Below, in pieces: positions 21,746 through 33,553 of a DNA stretch of 51,178 nt. The notes beneath the pieces were generated by a model that was given only the letters and a program-made list of their open reading frames with translations, had not been told where the DNA came from and searched no databases. Source of the DNA: Vitrella brassicaformis. Lineage: Eukaryota; Sar; Vitrellaceae. Location: contig CDMY01000513.1 in assembly GCA_001179505.1 (NCBI GenBank), forward strand, positions 1-51,178. Reading direction: 5' to 3'. Position numbers and translations under genes: made by a program. Position 1 is the first letter of the stretch, and the number at the start of each line of letters is the position of its first letter.

Positions 21746-22744
21746 TCATTGCATAATGAAGGCCGCACTCTTCCTGGGCAGCTGCATCATCATGCCATTG
21801 GACCGTTGACGCTGCTGATGCGCCGCTGACACGTCCACCGCCGGCCTGTGCGTGTCGGGCAGCTCGGCTGCGAAGCTCCCCACCGCCTGGCTGGCGAAGT
21901 TGAGCAGAAGGAACGCGGGAATGACCGAAAAATCAATGCCAGCGATGGGCGGGATGAGTCCCCTGAAGATGTTGAGGTAGACATCCGACACAGTGAAGAT
22001 GGGGGCCACCACGGGATTGTTGGCCAACTGCATGGATGGCAGGGGGGCAGGACAACAAACACACAGGGCAGCGTGCAGAGCGTCTGTCGTGCGTATTGGT
22101 CGGTGCCAGTGGCCAGAGGCTATACTCAACTCACCATGGGGAACCAGCTGAGGAGCACGCGCACAGTGATGACCAGGTTGTAGAGCTGCAGGAAGTTGGC
22201 CAAGCCCCCAGCCACAGCCTGCAACCACGCAGTCAGGAAGCAGCATCCATCTCGTCGTGAGGACATCTCTCAGCCGGACAGATCAAGTGACTGACCAGTC
22301 CAACGACGTTGTCATAGGCCAGCCCCATCGCCACCGACCGAGCACGGGAAAAATGCCTGACAGCCAACACCATTCCACACCCACGCACACGAGCACCAAG
22401 CAACCGAAGTGGATGACACACACACGAGTGCTGATGAAAGGCCGATCAGTGTCCGTGTCCACCATCAGTCGTACCTCGGGTGCCATGCGGTGATGTGAGC
22501 GGTGGGGTCCCGCCGTGACGGCCGCCTCGGTGCGATAAAGCTGTGCAGCCTCATCGCAGGCCCCGCTGAATGAAGTCAGAGAACATGCGTACAGCCAGCG
22601 CCTTACAGCCAGCATGTGTGCGTGTTTGTGGCCTGCTCTTTCCTTCCTCTCGTGTTCTCACGTACTTGTGAGCACCGGCCGCGAGGCCGCTGCTGCATCG
22701 CACGACGCAACAAAGATCAGCAAGGCAACAGCCGGGATCTTCAT
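21746..22744 (-). CDS. YGGT-family membrane protein (CCB3-like), plastid-targeted
   Basis: YGGT/CCB3 proteins are small membrane proteins; in plants CCB3 is needed to attach heme to cytochrome b6. Five exons give 198 residues: 22744-22666, 22565-22475, 22356-22296, 22218-22135, 22027-21746. A signal peptide (MKIPAVALLIFVASCDAAAA) is followed by an Arg/Ser/His-rich transit-like stretch (RLHSFIAPRRPSRRDPT), as expected for import into a complex plastid. The core has the first membrane helix with NFLQLYNLVITVRVLLSWFP and the second block with YLNIFRGLIPPIAGIDFS, both hallmarks of the family. The C-terminal ~45 residues (Gln/Arg-rich) are an extension. The gene is head to head with the NUP160-like gene, 118 bp between start codons. 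Family call is strong; the cytochrome b6 role is inference. Confidence 0.85.
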
Positions 22745-22862
22745 CTTTGAATGGGGACGGCGAGTCGGCCTTGCAAATGGCGAAGCGGCGAGATGAGAGC
22801 GCGAAAAGCCGTTCCCTTCCTCCCCAGGCGCGAAGCTCGCATGTGGTCGAGACGAAAAGTCG

Positions 22863-25800
22863 ATGAATGGAGGCGATATGAGTGAGTGTGAGGAGCGGCT
22901 GGTGGAGTTTGCCGTCCCAGATGAGTCAACTCGCGTCAACCTCCCGGCCGGGGGCGGCAGAAGGGACGGAGAGAGGGATCTGCCTGCCGCAGCAGGGCTG
23001 GTGGCAGATCTCCCGCCGAATCGCACACTGACATGGTCAGCGAAGCGAGCACTGCCTCGTACAACAACATGGATCTGACTCTCTGACACACCTGCATTCA
23101 TGAGTGCATGCTGCTCTCTGTCCGTCTGTCCGTGTGTCTGGGTGCAGTTACTTCGCCGACAGGAGTATCGACATCTACGATCTGTCGCCGTCGGCGCGCC
23201 TCGCCGTCGGCGGCTCATCGGGGCGGCCGCCGATGAAGCCACTGGCATCGTTCTGGCTCCCCTGCCACATGCTGGGCAGCTTTGCCGTGGCCTCACACGT
23301 GAGCAGGACGGGCAAAGACAAAGCCGACAGCGTCACCTTTTTCGTCGTCACGGTAAGTGGTAGACGGGATAGGGATGTGGGAGCTCGTTTGCGCATCGCG
23401 CCTACGTCACGTGTGCGTGTGTGTGTGTGTGTTCGAGTCCCAGGTGGCCTACACCGTGTATGCGATCAAGGTGGAGCCTTCCCGCTCAGCTGATGGCCAG
23501 GGATCGTTCTCGAACACCTACAGTGCCATGCAGCTGCCCAGCAGTAAGGGAGTCATCTGACGCAGCCAACACGAGCCGTTCATCCATCCCATCCATGGCA
23601 TCTGTCCATGCAGTCGCCCGTCGTCCCCAGTGCGTGACGGCCCTGCGCCACAACATCGTGGCCATCGGCACGGAGACCGCCGTGACGCAGTATGAGCTGC
23701 CGGCATTCAGACCTGCTGTGGCAGGGTCGCCCTATGACTATGGCGGGGTGGACAGGCCCGCCAACCAGTGGGTGCTCCTCAGAGAGGGGATGGCCGAGAG
23801 GATCGGGCTGGCCTCAGGTGGGCTGCCGCACAAGAGCACGGGTGTCTGGTATGTGTGTGGTTATGGGTCTGTGTGGACCATGCAGGCAGTGCCGGCGCGT
23901 GGACCCTGGCGGCCATCTCGGAAGTGGTCACGTAAGCGACCGATCTCACCCACACACATAGGCATCCCATCCTGACATGATGCGTACATACATGGATGGA
24001 TGGATGGATGGATGGATGGCCGTGTTTTAGGTCATCCGGTCCGTTTGCGCTGTTCGGCCCCCGTGAGGTGCAGAAAGTGGCGCTGCTGGCCTGGTGCACC
24101 GACCACCGCCTCCGGCTGTGGGAGGGATGCGCCCAGGCCACACAGCCCAAACAGGGCATCGACCTCTCCAACCACGCAAAGGAAGACTCGGTCAGAAACA
24201 CACACACACACCGCGACGGATGAAATGGCATTGTGTGTCATTGGTGTGTGCCTTCCTTCCTTTTTTCAGCTGAAGGGTGCGATGTTGTGTGTGAGTTCTG
24301 ACGGCACCCGCGCGTGTGTGGCACTGCCCAAGGCGATTCGCGTGTACACCACCAAGAACGGGGGCGTGTTTCAGCTTGACCTGATTGGCGAGATCGGCTG
24401 GCGGGACCGGCCATTTCCTCCAAGATGGGTCACACTCAACACACACACCATCTGGGTGAGGGAGGGAACGACACACACACGCACACACACATACACAGAC
24501 AGACACGTGTGTGCACGGTCATGTGTGTGTGTGTGTGGGTGTGGGTGTGTAGGTGACGTGGAGCGAGCTGGGCACCTCCTCTGTGCAGCCTGAGTTCCGC
24601 ACGCTCGCATGGAGCCTGGCTGACATCAGCACCAACAACAACAGTGGCAACGGTGTGCCTGAAGGTATGCGTGAGATTTTCGCGCGCGCAACGTACTGGT
24701 TGAGCTGTGTGTGATGTGGTGTGGTGCGTGTGATAGGTCGTGTGGTGGCGACGCAGCACCTGCGTCAGGTGCGCTGGAAGGACGGGGAGGACTGCGTGAC
24801 GCTGGAGCTTCTCATGAACCTGCCAAAGGACGACACGCAACAGGACATGACCACCGACCAAGTAGGCGGTTTGACGATCCCTCCGTGTGTCTGTCGGCAT
24901 GGATGGATGGATGGATGGATGGCCACAGGACGTGACGATGTGGTGGGTCGATCGGCTGTTGATCCCAGGTCGGTTCAGCCACAGGATGCTCCGCACCGGA
25001 TGCGCGCAGTTCCTCAACGGCCGACAGACCACTGCACAAAGTGAGGCACGCACGCACAAGCATACTTGTGTGTGTGAGGATGATGGGGGCAAGTGCGTGT
25101 GTGTCTGTGCAGCTCGAGAAATGCTAGACAGAATCCACACCGACGCCAAGTTCGCATTGTGCTACATCATCAGATCGGTAAGGGAAATCGATATACGCCA
25201 CATCTGCAGAGAGAGGGAGAAGACTCCACACGTGTCAATGGATCCACCCCACCTTGTTTCCAGCGGATCGACGGCTCCCCCGCCAGCAGTACAAATGCCC
25301 CTCCCTCCGACATTGCCGACATGATCGCACAGACCAAAGTCGCACAAGTGAGTGCCTTTCCGCACTGCACACACCTTCTCTCCCACTCCTCTCTGTGTGG
25401 CAGGCGGCCCTGGATGCGGGCCGTGAGCTGCGCGAGTCCATCCTGTCTTGCATATCGTCAGAGGAAGTGTTTGCGACCATCGGGCGATCGACGTCGCGTG
25501 TGTGGGCGGGGGAGATGGCGGGCGTCGAGAGCGGCCGGGCGCCCATCATGGACATCGGGCAGGGCGGCAGCAGCAACGGCCTGGCGGGGGAGATGCCCGT
25601 CGGCGTCACACGAGAAGGCGTATATGTGATCCGCCCCATGTGTCACGGCTGGGAGCACCATGGGCCGCCCCTGCCGATCGGCCGCATGTGCGCCATCAGC
25701 AACGATGAGACAGAGGAGATGCTCGCCATGCGACTCGCACTGCTCGCACGCACATTTGAGCAGGTGGGTGCGTGTCGATGGGCCGAGTGGGCATGGGTGT

Positions 25801-28800
25801 GTGCAGCCATAGATGGTGCGGTGTGTTTGCAGGTGCTGTCGAGTGGGAGCGGTCTCGGGTGCTACTGCCAGCTGTATTGGGAGAGGTCGCTGATGGCGGG
25901 GCTGACGCCCCAAGCTGCCAGCCGAAAGCTGCTGGAAAGACTGTACGCAGCCCCGCACTCACCAAGCATCGATGCGTCCATCCGCTTTTGTCCGTGTCCG
26001 TGTCCGCGTGTGCGTGCAGGCCGATTCTGTTGCGCAGCCAGCCTGGCCCCGACCACACCGAGGCGCAGACACTGGTCGACAGGGTGGGGGAGCTCTTCCG
26101 CACCCCCGACATCACACCCACCATACAAACCATCACACAACAGCTGATGGTGAACACAACGCACCACAAGACAAGACGCGCATCTTATTCTATCTTATCC
26201 ACACACATACAACATATGCGTGTGGATGGTCCCTGTCTGCTACATCCAGATCATGTCGGCGCTGCCCCCCTCTGGCGGCAATGGTGGCACCCTCGAGCCG
26301 GCCAACCAGCTGCCCCTGCACCAGACTCTCCCCCTCAGCCTGTCGTCCCTCTTCGGCGGCCAAGTGGGCCGCAGCGGGTGGGATGGCTTCTACGACACCC
26401 TGCGGCAGCTGGCAATCATGGTCACGTGGGTGCACGAAGTCGTCATGGCTACTGGGGCGCTCGGACCGCCGGCTGTGCTGCCACACGTACACATACACAC
26501 GGGGGGTGTGTGTGGGATGTGTGGTTCTGGGGTCTGTATGGGGACATATTGTGTCTTGTGTCTTGTGTCTTGTGTCTTGTGTCTTGTCAGGTCAATATTG
26601 ACCGTCTGGTGAGGTCGCCGGCTGACCGTTTCACCTCCCTGCCGGCCGTGTTAGATGCCCTCGATGCACTGGTGGGCGAGCCATATGCAATTGAGGCAAT
26701 CCAGGGATATGTCTGTCTGTCTGTTTGCGGGCCGGTCCGCTGCTGATGCATGCAGCTGCCCAAGGCACTGGGGGTGACCAAGTGTCTGGCTGTCGAGTCG
26801 CCGGCCTTCCGTCCCACACGACAGCAAACTGACGGCCTCAGCGACAGGAGAAATGACACCGTCGTAAGCAAGAATGCCTTCCTCGGCCGCACCACAGGGT
26901 GACTGACGACGCTCGCCTTGCTGTGCCTGTCAGCTGAGTGCGGCGACCCACTGGGCGTGCGTGTGTGCGGCTGACGCTGAGGGGGCCATCTCGCGGGTGC
27001 CGTCGGTGTGGAGCTTCATGACGGAGCAGCTGCCCAGTATGATGCTCGAAATGGGGCTCTACGCCGCACTGGACGAGTGGAGCGCGCCACGGCTGGCTGC
27101 AATGGACCTGCTCACAGATGGAGCCGCCCACGTAAGTCTGCCCATGACCCATTCTATCTACCCCCTACACACGCACACATCTATGCTGTCGTTCTGTGTG
27201 CAGTACTATTGCGCGATGGTGTGTGCTGACCAAGGAGACCTTGCTGGCGCCCACAGGTCGCTGCAGAAGGCCCTGACCGACGGGTCGTTTCTGGAGCGGC
27301 AGCAGGTGGACCAGTCGCGTATCGCCAGGGTGATCCCCGCCGACCACCCCAACCGTGCCGCATGCCTCTTCTACACAAATGTCGCCAAGATGTGCAAAAG
27401 TGAGTGACTGAGACAAACAGAGAGGGAGGGCTGGTTGAGCCTGTTGTGTCCGGGGTGCGTGTGTGTGCAGACAGCACATTGCAGGGCGTGTGTGTGATGA
27501 AGGCGGCGGCCTTGGCGTCGTCATCGAGTGGGGGTGACAATGGCGCGGGGGTCGACGAGGGCGTCGCACAGCAGCTGTGGGCGCACGCATACGATACCAC
27601 ACTGGTACCACACACACCACACACCACACGCACCCTAATGCGGGCAGACAGCACATGTGCTGCATTCCGTCACATTGCATCGCAGGCGGCTGAGGAGTTC
27701 GGCAAGGCCTACACGTGTGCACTCATGTGCAGACCAGACCACCGCCGACACGCCGTCCTCGAAGTCCACAACAGAGCACTCGCAAAGGTACGCACGCACA
27801 TCAGACCACCAGACCTCCACAGAGGCCCTTTCTTCCAGCCCATCGACCCGACCCACTCACCCATTCATTCATTCATGTGTGTCAGGGCCTCAAGTATGCG
27901 GAAGGCCTAATTGACTCGGTGGACTCTTTCCTGCGGGCGGGGGGCAAGCACGGCAGCCTGGCGCACATCAGCAGAGTGGTGGAGGACCTGCTTCTTGACG
28001 TGTGGGAGCAGCTGACGCGGGCCAGCGCAACTGACACGGCCGTGTCTGTCAGCTTATCGGTCAGTGTGTGTGGGGGAGGGGGGATATGGGCTGGATCCTA
28101 TGGTGGGTGTTGGTCATTTGTCGTCAGGTGCTGTCGCGTATCCTCTCTGTCCTCGGCCGATCGTCTGACATCCCCATCGCCTACCTCATCGCCGCCACAC
28201 GACAAGAGTCAGTGAGTGAATGAGACACCCATCCAATCATCCGACCATCCATCCATCCATCCAATCATCCGACACACAACATTCCTCCCCATTGATGCAG
28301 AGTCGCCCTGCAGCAATTGGTGTCCCAGTGGCCAGGCGCCAAGCCCCCCGACCACGTCCACTACAAGGCAATATGGCAGCGGCGCACACCCTGGGAGGCA
28401 TTCCCCTCCCAGCTGATGGAGGCCGTGAGGGCTGGTGTGTCCTCAATGCCCCCCATGGCCACCATGGCGGGAGGCGACTACGTGCAAGATGCGGTGTTTT
28501 CTGTCGTCAAGATGCAGAAGGACATGATGCAGCGGTGGGTGCGTGTCTGATGCATGCGCGCCAGTCCTGATGGATGGATGTGTTGATTGCAGTGCTCTGG
28601 AGGCGTGGATGGAGTCTCTCCCGTCCACCGACCCCGCCCGGCATGATTCGGTCCCCCCTGTGCCCTTCCCTCAGTCCTTCCTCCAGATGCCCCTGAGCGC
28701 TCCCCGCCATACACGGCCACCAGCAGCAGAGGCCAACGTCGAGATGACCGATGCGCAGCAAGACCAGCAGCAGCAGCAGCCAGCCAGTGGCGGTGGAGAG

Positions 28801-30436
28801 GAGACCTCACTTGACGGCATCGAGGTCCCGTCCTGTGTGCTGGTCGACGGAGCCATGCTGCATCGGCTGTTCATGCTCGCCGAGTGAGGGCTCGGTGGAT
28901 TCACTAATCCGTCTTTCTCTCTCTGTATGTCATGACAGGTGTCGGTGCATCGTCTTGGAGCGGAAACATCACCCCGATTGGCCGCTCCCCCACAGCCCCC
29001 TGCAAATCGCAAGGAAACTGGTCAGCAGCTTCACCACACAGACACACACACATACATACACACACGCGGAGCCTGTGTATCTGTCGGTCTGTCTGTCTGT
29101 CTGTCTGTCTGTATGCAGGCTGCGTCAGGCTGCAACCCCCACCTCAATGCAGCCCTTGTGCTGTGCGACTCGTTCGCCATAGACCGCATGGAAGTCTTGA
29201 AGGTGCTGGCAGTAGAGGCGGCCGACAGGATCGCCGGCGCCCAGACGGGCCGGAGCGTCGACGTCGCCATGGACAACCTCACCACTGCCACTGACAGGTC
29301 AGTACAGTAAGTGAGACAGAGAAGGAGAGCCGTCCTCACACACAGACGTGCAAGTGGATGGATGTTTGTGTCTTGTCTGGTCTGGTTAGGATGGTGTGTG
29401 GCCCGACCCACCTAATGCATGCGGCTCATGACGTGGCGGTGCTGCTGTTTTGGTTCCTCAAGACGTTTGAGTGCCAGCCCAACCCGCTCAGGACATGGGG
29501 CGCTGGCGGATACACCGACCACCAACACGTCGCCGCATTCATCAGACACGTGGTAGGTAGAGAGGAGGGAGGGATGGGATGGACGGTAGGCTGCAGTGTT
29601 TTCTGGTCCTTGTGTGTCTGTGGCGTCGTTTGCAAACCAGGTGCGCCTCTACAAGGTCCGTGACGATGCCGACACTCCCCCAGCTGCTGGTGGTGGTGGT
29701 CTCCACTGCGGCACACTGCTACAAGTGCTCATGAACTTTGGCCTGCTGCAGGTGCCAAAACTCCTTCCCTCTATGGATGGATGGATGGATGCGTGTGTGG
29801 TTGGGTTTGGTGTGTAATGTTCGATCAGGATGCAGTCGAGGTGGTTGAGTCTCGTCTGCACGTGCCGCAGCTGGACGTGCTGGCCCACCACACCATCACA
29901 CACATGATACCGCCGCTAGACCAAAAGGGCTTTGGCGGAGTGGGCGGCGCCATTCCCATACCCCTACTCGGACAGGTACGCAGCCACACGCAGGCCGGCC
30001 AGCAGAGCCGTGTACGGGCGGAGTACTGTGTTTTCTGGTTTGGTGTGTCGCCACGGGTCAGCTTCGTGCCTGTGTTCAGCGAGAGCGTGCCATCGAGGCA
30101 GAGATGGGCAGCCGACCAGGTGTGCACAGACAGACACCAAGACACTAGGCAGCAACGACCACGTGTGTGCTGCTCTGTGTGTCTCTGTGTCTCTCTCTGT
30201 GTGTATGTTTGGTTGTTTAGCGTCGCGGGATTACTTCCGGAGGCTGCTTGACCGCCTCAACGATTGCGAGGAGGCCTACTGGACGGTACACCCACGTCCA
30301 CACTGATTCCCTGGTGATTGGTATGTGTGACTGCGTATATGTGCTGTGTCAGGCCCGGGAGGAGTACGAGCAAGTTCGGGTTCTCCACAACGCGCCGCTG
30401 TTCGAGCAGATTAAGAACACAGAGCAGCTGCAGTGA
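22863..30436 (+). CDS. NUP160-like nucleoporin (Y-complex scaffold)
   Basis: NUP160/Nup120 is a scaffold of the Y-shaped complex in the nuclear pore. The model runs from MNGGDMSECEERLVEF (22863; 22878 is an alternative start) to NTEQLQ and a stop at 30434-30436, through more than 25 small exons with no stop between them. I did not fix every junction. The N-terminal half looks like the family beta-propeller: LLAWCTDHRLRLWEG matches its conserved DH-LR-W segment, TLNTHTIWVTW its IW-LW strand, and VDRLLIPGRFSHRMLRTGCA the linker after the propeller. The C-terminal half is helical with TPR-like pairs (HYYCAMVCADQGDLAGAHRS). A Gln-rich insert (QQDQQQQQ) lies near 28750. Family assignment rests on several short matches rather than a full alignment; a different propeller-helical scaffold is possible. 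It shares a 118-bp divergent spacer with the YGGT gene. Confidence 0.7.
26551..26585 (+). repeat. 7-bp tandem repeat ending at a splice acceptor
   Basis: Five copies of GTGTCTT run directly into GTCAG, the apparent acceptor of a NUP160-like intron. The repeat therefore supplies the whole pyrimidine/TG-rich tract before the AG. Confidence 0.8.
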
Positions 30437-30803
30437 GGGCGAGAGTAGAGTGACATCTAGCGAAGGGCTTGCTCGCGACGGATGGACGGACCGGACCATG
30501 TGTGTGGCAAACACGTGATGACCGACTTGATGATAACTACCATGCCATGCCAGCCTCTCCTTCCCCCCCCCCCCATCCACTGAATTGTCACTCATTGTCA
30601 ATCTCATTCGAGCGTGCCAGTAGGGAGCGAAAAAGACAAGACCCCACATGCTCACGTAGACACAGACAGAACTTCTCCCGACCGCTCAGCTCGTTGATTA
30701 GCCAACCACAAAAACGGACGGACTCAAAAACAAGCAAACGGGGCCGTCCGTGAGATTTGTATGCATCCATCCATCCAGCCAGCCATGGGGGTGAGTGGGG
30801 AGG
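30437..30803. other. Convergent intergenic region, nothing recognised
   Basis: About 370 bp between the stop codons of the NUP160-like gene (+) and YIF1 gene (-). It includes a C run near 30566-30574 and a CATC tetranucleotide tract near 30764-30775. No supported frame. Confidence 0.55.
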
Positions 30804-32983
30804 TCAGATGGTGGTCGCCCCCGGCGTCTCGAACCGTGGAGTGAGGAAGAAGCACAGCGGCACCTGAATGAATCATGGGAGAATTGGGTATTGGTGAGCC
30901 GCACACGGACAGGACAGATACAGGCGGGCGTTGCTGCTTACTTGCAGCAGTGCCAGGCCCATGATGAGGTACTTCGTGGGCAGCGAACCTCCCGACTTGA
31001 CACCTGCAGGACACACACAACGCACGCATACACACATTTTGCCAGCCCGCCACCAAGGTGCCGGCCACCCTGGCGTACCCCATTCTGATGCCGTGCTGGT
31101 CTGGTGTGGCTGCTGGGCTTCCAGGAACTTCCACTGATGCATGCACATGGACATGGACACACACGCAGCGAGATAGAATCGGTCTCCGTGGTCACCATCC
31201 ACTTGTCATTGGCTTCCTCATAAACTCACCGTGACGAATGCGGCGCAGAGCGACAGGTAGCTGAAGGCTATCCAGAAGAGGACCCGGTGGAACTTGCCCG
31301 TCAGAGCAACAATCACCAAACCCACCGCCACTATCAACACCAAGCTGCACGACAACAGCCATTACGAGTGTGTGAACGCCACGCGCGTGAAGGCCCCTCC
31401 CCCTCCACTAACCTGACGAATTTGTATGCTGCGACGGCGACCATGTCTAGCCAGAGGACCTGGCTGCCCTTGCCGCCGCCCAGGTAGAACCCCAGTTTGG
31501 CAGCCAGCACCTCCAGGAACACAACGATGCCCGCATAGGTCGCACGCGCACCCAACAACTCAGGGTGAAAACTGACCACACACAACACAAGCACCGAGCG
31601 TCTCAGTGGCACCTTGTCTGTGTGCTTGCTTGTTGGCCCCTCCCTCCCTCGCTGCCTGACGCACTTACTTTGCGAGTGTGCCTTTGGTGAGTCCGAATGC
31701 GAGGATGTATGTGATGTAGGCCATTAGAGGGATGTACAGATCCAGCTGGGTCACATCGCTACTGCACAACCACAACCACAACCACAACCACAACCACACA
31801 CACACACACCAAAGCTGGATACACGCACGCCTCTATAGTGAGAAGCCCTGCGGTCTGTACTCCACCTCTGTTTGTTTGTTGGTTCTGAGATGCCGCCGCC
31901 GGGCGACCACTGATCCGCACCGGCAGACTGAGGCGACCGACCCCCACGGCCAAAGGACTGACACATACGCAGCAAGATGGAAGTGAGATCTCTGCAGTGC
32001 TTGGGTCACCGAGTCACCTGTTGTTTGATGAATGGGCACAGCAGGAACAGAAGTTTGCTGAGGACGTAGCTGTGGCTCACTTGGAAGTATCGACTCAGCG
32101 CTACCAGCGACGCCGGCCACCACCCCTTCAGCTCCTTGAACTACACACACACACACACACATACATAAGACAGGCACGATAGACACATGAGGCGTAAGTG
32201 TCCCCCTCCCTCTCTCCTTGGCTGCATTCCATTCCTCACCTGTTCCTCCCTGATGCCCAGTCCCTCGGCCATGCCCTTGAGAGCGAACCCCGCCACAGCA
32301 TTGGACAGCTGGGGGTCCATTCCCATGCCCATCCCCACCATCTGCACCGCCTGACCCACACCACCAATACCCCCCTGGCCGACGCCGACCCCGCCCCCCT
32401 GCTGCATTGGCGGCTGACTGGCAAACCCTCCCGGCTGATCCGAGCCGTCCTGTGAGGGGTGGTACGGGTGGTGGTGCGGTGCTCGGTGGGACGGCTGCTG
32501 AGGCGCCCAGGGCGACGACACCGGCCCTGACGATGGCTGGCTGGCTTCTGGCCCTGCTAGTGCGCCTCCGCCGTTCATGGCCATGCCCATTCCGCTGTGG
32601 TGGTGGCTTCTGTTGGTCATGGTGGGCCCGCTGGGGTGTGGCCCGAGATTGACGGTGCGCGACGCGGGCATGGCAGATGGATGGGGAACACCTGTGGTGC
32701 GCAATCGATCACGATGGATACAAACACACAGGGCGCATTCCGTGGATGCGCGCATACCTGTTGGCATCTGCTGGTCAGGGCTCGTGAATGAGCTGCAGAT
32801 CAACACGGGCAGAAAGACAGGCGTGACGTGTGAACCTGTGAGGACGTCAGTCAGGTGTATTCGAGTTCCCTACCTTGACTGGTGCCACTGGAGGTCGTCC
32901 CCGCCCGCAGCCACCCCGGGCATCTGTCTGTTTGCCGCACCCCTGGGATTCAAGCCGAACGGGGATTTCACTGGAGGCCGCAT
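30804..32983 (-). CDS. YIF1-family ER/Golgi membrane protein
   Basis: YIF1 pairs with YIP1 and works in vesicle traffic between ER and Golgi. Exons: 32983-32874, 32792-32758, 32691-32240, 32140-32018, a middle exon from 31957 to about 31800, 31761-31669, 31571-31413, 31344-31230, 31133-31079, 31003-30942, 30863-30804. The N-terminal ~190 residues are Pro/Gly/His/Met-rich and disordered. The family core follows: YFQVSHSYVLSKLLFLLCPF, then DLYIPLMAYITYILAFG, then several membrane helices (VLWLDMVAVAAYKF, LVLIVAVGLVIVALTG, VLFWIAFSYLSLCAAFV, KYLIMGLALLQ). A Ser/Gly/Arg-rich loop between the first two core motifs is longer than usual. Its exon ends inside a GT-rich repeat, so the exact donor cannot be fixed; frame requires phase 2. 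All other junctions keep frame. Confidence 0.85.
31765..31797. repeat. ACCACA hexanucleotide repeat
   Basis: About five copies of ACCACA/AACCAC on the plus strand (TGTGGT on the coding strand) in a YIF1 intron, next to the acceptor of the exon that encodes SDVTQLDLYIPL. Confidence 0.8.
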
Positions 32984-33553
32984 TGGAGATCAGCTGACAA
33001 TCAAACGGATCTGACGCCTGATCTGTATGATATATGAGGTGCTCAGGCAGCCACTCGCCCGCTGATCAAAAAACTCCCGAAGCCACCAAGGGCGAGCTTG
33101 CAAGCTCGCAAGTGTTTTCTGGGTCTTTTTCGTCCACGGGACGCTTGGCGGCTCCCATCGCGGCCTCATGTCCCTCATTGGACCTTATTCAGCCACCGCC
33201 GACGAAATCTGACGGTGCATTCAGCCTGTGGGCATTGCTGGGTGCCCTGGCCCTGTGTGGGCCATCCGTAGCGTCTGTGCGAAGGCTGCTGAAGGGTCCT
33301 GCACGCCTGCAACAGCCTCCTGCAGCGCCACCGTGACCGAGTGGTGCCGTTTTGCAACAGTGCAGTGCCAGCAGCCAGCAGAGCATCCCTCAAGGCTTGG
33401 CCGCCTAGGCAGACCGCCCCGCCCCCGCCCCTCTTCAATCCACCTGTCGCATCTTTTCCCCCCCTGGTGATAATTGTCGCTCTCGAGCCTCGCCTGACAT
33501 CCTCATCGCCATTTGCAACGATCTTTGCCCGTCTTTAGCACCTGCCTGCCGTC
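32984..33553. promoter_or_regulatory. Divergent region between YIF1 and an unknown membrane protein gene
   Basis: This 570-bp spacer must hold promoters for both flanking genes. Short plus-strand frames across 33034-33538 are Pro/Ala/Ser-rich and I see no splice-supported gene. A short inverted motif, GAGCTTGCAAGCTC, lies at about 33093-33106. Confidence 0.4.

Noticed and set aside
23990-24020. ATGG/CATC tetranucleotide arrays as CRISPR or regulatory repeats
   Set aside because: They are plain microsatellites scattered in introns and spacers on both strands, with no spacer structure.
31833-32186. 117-codon minus frame across the YIF1 intron after exon 4
   Set aside because: It reads through introns; the YIF1 exon boundaries at 32018 and 31957 restore the conserved frame.
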